DNA of 64,000 nucleotides from Pseudomonadota bacterium (GTDB lineage Bacteria; Pseudomonadota; Alphaproteobacteria; Rhizobiales; Xanthobacteraceae). Positions 60,532 through 64,000 of this stretch are shown here, one piece after another. The notes beneath the pieces are model-generated. The model ran no database searches. It saw only the letters and a list, made by a program, of their open reading frames with translations, and was not told where the DNA came from. Within the stretch, counting starts at the first letter, position 1. The number at the start of each line of letters is the position of its first letter. The position numbers and the translations under genes were made by a program. The stretch spans positions 181,982-245,981 of the forward strand of contig JAEWIX010000025.1 of the NCBI GenBank assembly GCA_023386885.1, given 5' to 3'.

Positions 60532-62046
60532 TCAGTGGCAGGCGGCGTTTCGCGCGTCAGGCATCGCAAGGAAGGTGATGGTCGCGGGCGCGAACGTCAC
60601 GACAGCGGCGGCCGTGGCGCGGCCGTCGATCTCCGGCAATTCATCGTGCGCGTTCAAGGCCAGCCGTTCGCCGTTCAACTGCACGGTCGCGTCCTGCAAC
60701 TGCGGCGCGTCGAGCGTATAGCGAAAGGAGCGATCGGGGATCCTGAGTGCGTGCGTTGCGTCGCGGTCGGTGTTGATCGCCAGCACGGCGACACCGCCGG
60801 CAACATCGCGCAAGCAGTGCGCATAGACGTGAAGGGCGGAGCCGCGCGGCCCGCCGGCATCGAGGACCGTGCTGCCCATCAGCTTATGCCACAGCAACGC
60901 GCCCCAGTAGTTCGGGCGCGGCGTCAATGTCGCCTCGTCGAGCAGGCCGTAGTCGCTGGCTGCCAGCGTGTTGTGCATCACCACCTGCACGCCTGCCTTG
61001 GCAAGCCGGCCGAGTTGATCGAGATAGCGAAACGTATCGCGGAACGTCGTCGCGTACTGATCGCCGCCGCACGCGGCTTCGGCGGTCTCGGTGAGCCAGA
61101 TCGGCTTGCCCGGCGCGAAGCGGTCGCGCAGCGCGCGCTGAAACGCGAAGGCATGATCGGTGCGCGCCAGCCGTTCCCCGGACAGCGCGGTGTGGGGATT
61201 CGCGTGACCCGAGCAGCGCTCCGACAGCATGTCGTAATGATGATACGAGAACACGTCGATGCCGGGCTTGGTGGCCGCGGCAAAATCGGGCGCGGCCGCG
61301 ACCTCGCCGGACAGGCCGGGCCCAAGCACCATGATCGACGGATCGTCCCACTTGATGAAAGCATGGAAGGTCGCGAAATCGCGGCCGTATGCGCTTGCGT
61401 TGTAGTCCGACGGCACGCCGCCCATACCCGCGAGGTCCGGCTCGTTGACGAATTCGGCGGCGGCGATCCGACCGCCGATGCCGCGCGTGTAGGAAATCAG
61501 CCGCCGCGCCTGATCCGCATTCCAGACGCCGTTGACGTCGCGCGCGCCCGCGCTGACGGCAAACGAGGTGACGAGCCGTGCATCGACAATCTTCGCGAAG
61601 TCGACCACGCTGTGCCACTGCTGCCGGGTCAGCACGCCGTTGAAGCCGGACGGCGGCACCGGCGACGGATTGTCGGTATCGGCGAAATAAGTCCCGTTCG
61701 CCCAGGTGCCGCTGACCCGCAGGTAGGCGGGACCGAGCGCCGCCGCGAGCCGCCGCAATTTCGGATCGGTCAGGTCGATGGGCGCACGATAGGCATAGGG
61801 GCTCGAGCGTCCGCCCTCCTCGCTGATGGTGGGTCCATACGGCTTCCAGAACCGGCCGCCGGTAACCTCCACCATCTCGATATTATAAGACTGGAAGCGC
61901 GGATCGACCGTCCCGATCCGCGCCATCGCGGACGGCGCGATCGCGACCGCCTCGGCCGACACAGCTGCATCCGTCGTCGCCGCAAATAGTGCGACACCAA
62001 ACCCCAGCGCGATCAACTTGTGACAACGGCGTCGGCGAAGTCCCAT
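60532..62046 (-). CDS. Glycoside hydrolase family 79-like exported protein
   Basis: 504 aa from ATG 62046; signal peptide ends AAVSAEAV near residue 33. A TIM-barrel with acid/base Glu E202 in AAEFVNEPDL and nucleophile Glu E320 in PIWLTETAEAACGG, spaced as in GH79 (heparanase / beta-glucuronidase). A C-terminal beta domain (residues about 400-504: GSALHVYAHCLRDVAGGVAVLAINT) follows. It would cleave glucuronide or related links in acidic polysaccharide, possibly of plant, fungal or self origin. Family call by motif pattern only. Confidence 0.82.
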   Translation of the reverse strand: MGLRRRRCHKLIALGFGVALFAATTDAAVSAEAVAIAPSAMARIGTVDPRFQSYNIEMVEVTGGRFWKPYGPTISEEGGRSSPYAYRAPIDLTDPKLRRLAAALGPAYLRVSGTWANGTYFADTDNPSPVPPSGFNGVLTRQQWHSVVDFAKIVDARLVTSFAVSAGARDVNGVWNADQARRLISYTRGIGGRIAAAEFVNEPDLAGMGGVPSDYNASAYGRDFATFHAFIKWDDPSIMVLGPGLSGEVAAAPDFAAATKPGIDVFSYHHYDMLSERCSGHANPHTALSGERLARTDHAFAFQRALRDRFAPGKPIWLTETAEAACGGDQYATTFRDTFRYLDQLGRLAKAGVQVVMHNTLAASDYGLLDEATLTPRPNYWGALLWHKLMGSTVLDAGGPRGSALHVYAHCLRDVAGGVAVLAINTDRDATHALRIPDRSFRYTLDAPQLQDATVQLNGERLALNAHDELPEIDGRATAAAVVTFAPATITFLAMPDARNAACH

Positions 62047-62095
62047 TTGCGTCGCACTCCCGGATGCAGCGCGGGCGGACACGCCGCGATCTGCG

Positions 62096-62914
62096 TCACC
62101 AGAACGACGGCACCGCCTGTTCCAGCCGTCCACCGATGCGCACCGGCGCGACCTTGACCGCGAGTCCCGTCGCGTCGTCGGTCTCCACCGCGATGCCGCT
62201 CATCGTTGCGACGCCTTCGGCGGGCTCGAAGCGCGCCGAAGGAATGCCGGTGGTGAAACGGCGCAGCGGTTCTTCCTTTTTCATGCCGATGACGGAATCG
62301 TAATCGCCCGTCATGCCGGCGTCGGTCATGTAGGCGGTGCCGCCGGGCAGGATCTGGTGATCCGAGGTCGGAATGTGCGTATGGGTGCCGACCACGAGGC
62401 TGGCGCGGCCATCGCAGAAATGCCCCGCGCCCTGCTTCTCGCTGGTGGCTTCGCAATGGAAATCGACGACGATGGCGTCAGCCGCCTGCCGCAGCGGACA
62501 GGCTTCGAGTTCGCGGTCGATCATCGCGAACGGATCGTCCACCGGCTCCATGAACAGGCGGCCGAGCGCGTTGATAACCAGCGCGCGCTTGCCGGTGCGG
62601 GTTTCCACCAGCGCCGCGCCGCGCCCCGGCGTGCCGGGCATGTAATTGATCGGGCGCACCAGACGCGGCGCGCGTTCGATGAACACCAGCGCCTCTTTCT
62701 GATTCCACGAATGATTGCCGAGCGTCACCGCGTCGGCGCCGGCATCGATGAAGTCGTTGTAGATTGCCTCGGTGATGCCGAAGCCGCCGGCGGAATTCTC
62801 GCCGTTGACCACCGCGAGATCTATCTTCCAGTCAGCAATGACCTTGGGAAGATGCTCCATGATCGCGTCGCGGCCGGAACGGCCGACCACGTCGCCGATA
62901 AACAGAATGCGCAA
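62096..62914 (-). CDS. YmdB-type metallophosphoesterase (TTG start)
   Basis: 272 aa from TTG 62914 with GGAG 9 nt upstream inside the end of the preceding gene; no ATG is available. MRILFIGDVVGRSGRD, VVNGENSAGGFGI, TLGNHSWNQKEAL and VDFHCEATSEKQ supply the di-metal ligands. The family hydrolyses 2',3'-cAMP and affects RNA decay and biofilm. It is 5 bp from the cyclo-ligase gene and translationally linked to it. The order with 6S RNA and cyclo-ligase is common in alphaproteobacteria. Confidence 0.93.
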   Translation of the reverse strand: MRILFIGDVVGRSGRDAIMEHLPKVIADWKIDLAVVNGENSAGGFGITEAIYNDFIDAGADAVTLGNHSWNQKEALVFIERAPRLVRPINYMPGTPGRGAALVETRTGKRALVINALGRLFMEPVDDPFAMIDRELEACPLRQAADAIVVDFHCEATSEKQGAGHFCDGRASLVVGTHTHIPTSDHQILPGGTAYMTDAGMTGDYDSVIGMKKEEPLRRFTTGIPSARFEPAEGVATMSGIAVETDDATGLAVKVAPVRIGGRLEQAVPSFW

Positions 62915-62919
62915 TTGAA

Positions 62920-63507
62920 CTAGCTCCGCAAATCGATGCTTTCGAGGTCGGTCAAGACGACATCGAGCACCGCGTCATGATGTGATGCGGGAACAGTTTC
63001 GACCTCCTGCACGGCAAAAGCAACTCCGGCCGCAACGAGCGGCTTTTGCGCGCGCAGCACCGCCAGCGTGCGGTCGTAGTAACCGCCGCCGTAGCCGATG
63101 CGATGGCCGCGCCGGTCGAAGGCCGCGAGCGGCACCAGCACGAGATCGGGAACGGACTGCGGTACGGTCTCGACCGGATGCCGCGTGCCGAACGGCCCCG
63201 CGATCAGCGCATCGCCGTCGCGCCACGCGCGAAAGATCAGCGGCGCATCGCGCGCGACAACAGCGGGCAATGCGAGTTGCGCGCCGCGCGTGGCGAGCGC
63301 GCGCATCAGCGGCAGCGGATCGGCTTCGTTGCGCATCGGCATGTAGCCGGCGACGATGGTGTTTTGGGTGATATCGAAAATATCTGCGAATGCCGCAAAG
63401 CGCTGCGCGGCGGCATCGCGCGCCAGATCGTCCAGCGCATCGCGCCGTGCGAGCGCGGCGGTGCGCAACATGCCTTTGTTTTGATCGATCGCCATCGATT
63501 CCGTCAT
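62920..63507 (-). CDS. 5-formyltetrahydrofolate cyclo-ligase
   Basis: 195 aa from ATG 63507 (MTESMAIDQNKG); ATG 63495 is equally likely because 63507 overlaps a repeat. MRNEADPLPLMRALATRGAQLALP, then DLVLVPLAAFDRRGHRIGYGGGYYDRTLA carries the ATP/folate loop (GYGGGYYDR). It converts 5-formyl-THF to methenyl-THF, using ATP. In many bacteria it lies just downstream of 6S RNA, as here. Confidence 0.92.
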   Translation of the reverse strand: MTESMAIDQNKGMLRTAALARRDALDDLARDAAAQRFAAFADIFDITQNTIVAGYMPMRNEADPLPLMRALATRGAQLALPAVVARDAPLIFRAWRDGDALIAGPFGTRHPVETVPQSVPDLVLVPLAAFDRRGHRIGYGGGYYDRTLAVLRAQKPLVAAGVAFAVQEVETVPASHHDAVLDVVLTDLESIDLRS

Positions 63508-63663
63508 GCCCGGACATCGCCGTTGAAAGAACGGCGTCGCTTCGCTCGCCTGTGTGCCGAGCATCCGCGTCCTTGTTCATGGCGCACACTAAAGACGTGG
63601 ATGGCCGGGCAGGCAAGTTTATGCAGCCTGCCTACAGTTAGCTGCAAGCCCGGCCATGACGAC
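63503..63663. repeat. Composite palindromic repeat, family A, copy 3, with loop insertion
   Basis: Left part GTCATGCCCGGACATCGCCG ... AGAACGGCGTCGCTTCGCTCGCCT ... ATCCGCGTCCTT and right part ACGTGGATGGCCGGGC ... CAAGCCCGGCCATGACG. In the right part the usual 3-nt loop is replaced by about 35 nt (63611-63646) that contains its own hairpin GCAGGC/GCCTGC. It separates the cyclo-ligase gene from 6S RNA. Confidence 0.8.
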
Positions 63664-63679
63664 GTTCTGAAATCGAAGA

Positions 63680-63846
63680 AGTGCGAAGCCGCGATGGCCG
63701 TTGGAGCGCTCGATCCCGGAGTTCCCTACGAAAGTAGGTGGGCACCATATGTCCGGGTCCACGGACCCGGCCAGGGACAGTTCCCTAAAGGATCGATAAG
63801 GCCCCGGGGATATATGGCTCCTGACGCGCGACGCAGCTTCGCGAGA
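63680..63846 (-). ncRNA. ssrS: 6S RNA (regulator of housekeeping RNA polymerase)
   Basis: About 160 nt on the minus strand. The closing stem pairs GCGAAGCUGCG (63842-63832) with CGCGGCUUCGC (63693-63683), 11 bp with one G-U. The terminal hairpin is CCGGGU-CCGUGG-ACCCGG, the next stem AGGGA-ACUG-UCCCU, and the small hairpin CCUAC-UUUC-GUAGG follows GGUGCCCA in the 3' side of the central bubble, as in alphaproteobacterial 6S RNA. A -10-like TATTAC at 63858-63853 places the start near 63846. Location upstream of the cyclo-ligase gene supports it. 6S RNA mimics an open promoter and sequesters RNAP in slow growth. Confidence 0.87.
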
Positions 63847-63852
63847 GGCAAT

Positions 63853-63858
63853 GTAATA
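63853..63858 (-). promoter_or_regulatory. -10 element of 6S RNA promoter
   Basis: TATTAC on the minus strand, about 7 nt upstream of the inferred 5' end of 6S RNA. No good -35 is seen at 16-18 bp spacing. Confidence 0.4.
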
Positions 63859-63945
63859 GCAGCCACGCGTGAACGCCAGAGCGGTGTGAATTCGGTTCGT
63901 TATCAGCGCTTGTCGATCGGCCGAGCGAACTCCCCACCCTCTCAA

Positions 63946-63971
63946 GTCGTCCCCGCCCCGGCGGGGACGAC
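63946..63971. repeat. Family B palindrome, single copy
   Basis: GTCGTCCCCGCC and GGCGGGGACGAC with a 2-nt centre, 26 bp in all. Same core as the inverted pair at 50522-50644. The remaining sequence to the right edge shows no gene. Confidence 0.7.
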
Positions 63972-64000
63972 GTGCGGAAAGGCTGTTACCAAACCACAAC

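Noticed and set aside
63619..63999. 126-residue open frame at the right edge on the minus strand
   Set aside because: It covers the whole 6S RNA and part of two repeats; base pairing explains the sequence better than coding.
1..64000. CRISPR array or phage block
   Set aside because: No regularly spaced direct repeats, cas genes, terminase, capsid or integrase genes were seen.

Overview
The window looks like a chromosomal stretch of an alphaproteobacterium of the Bradyrhizobium/Rhodopseudomonas/Afipia group (Nitrobacteraceae). The evidence is the high GC content, the helicase / S4-domain protein / ferredoxin / CarD gene order, the Omp25-type outer-membrane barrel, DUF930 and DUF459 family proteins, and the 6S RNA / 5-formyl-THF cyclo-ligase / YmdB order. 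The genus cannot be fixed from sequence alone. I see no prophage, conjugative element, CRISPR array, rRNA operon or transposase gene.

Layout. 0-4 kb: an ABC importer of the NMT1/THI5 type with a 2-hydroxyacid dehydrogenase (cut by the left edge) and a divergent creatininase-family amidohydrolase, probably a catabolic uptake unit. 4-8.7 kb: an unusual double-barrel porin, a glutamate-synthase-like flavoprotein and a PAS protein. 9-11.3 kb: an overlapping pair, a cyanophycin-synthetase-like ATP-grasp ligase and a FolC/Mur-like ligase with altered motifs; this is the best candidate for an undescribed biosynthetic pair. 11.4-16.2 kb: an MDR reductase, a maleylacetoacetate isomerase (TTG start) and a TAXI-TRAP importer. 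16.3-21.2 kb: a TPR-caspase protein, tRNA-Arg(CCU), DUF930, a KPR-type reductase, YidB and GlsB. 21.2-30.5 kb: acyl-CoA catabolism (SDR, two acyl-CoA dehydrogenases, two enoyl-CoA hydratases, an ADP-forming acyl-CoA synthetase, a VOC protein and an orphan branched-chain-amino-acid-type binding protein).

30.6-41 kb is mostly core: a secreted nuclease-like protein, an M48 protease, CarD with a histone-H1-like tail, ferredoxin, an S4 protein, a SUV3-like helicase with a long disordered tail, DUF3108 and ribosomal protein L28 with a clear promoter. 41-48.9 kb holds small accessory genes: a methyltransferase gene split by a 163-bp double-hairpin element, an OhrR/Ohr pair with two matching operators, an alpha/beta hydrolase, and an MFS transporter facing a TetR regulator across a near-perfect operator. 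49-64 kb: a serine hydrolase, GalU, an MltB-type transglycosylase, a DapA-family lyase, a DUF459 protein that has lost its SGNH catalytic residues, MgtE behind a hairpin that covers its ribosome binding site, YebC, a soluble chemotaxis-type receptor, a GH79-like hydrolase, YmdB, 5-formyl-THF cyclo-ligase and the 6S RNA.

The right half also carries at least three families of palindromic intergenic repeats. One is a composite unit of about 130-175 bp present three times. Start codons were chosen from Shine-Dalgarno spacing and signal peptides; at least four genes appear to start with TTG.
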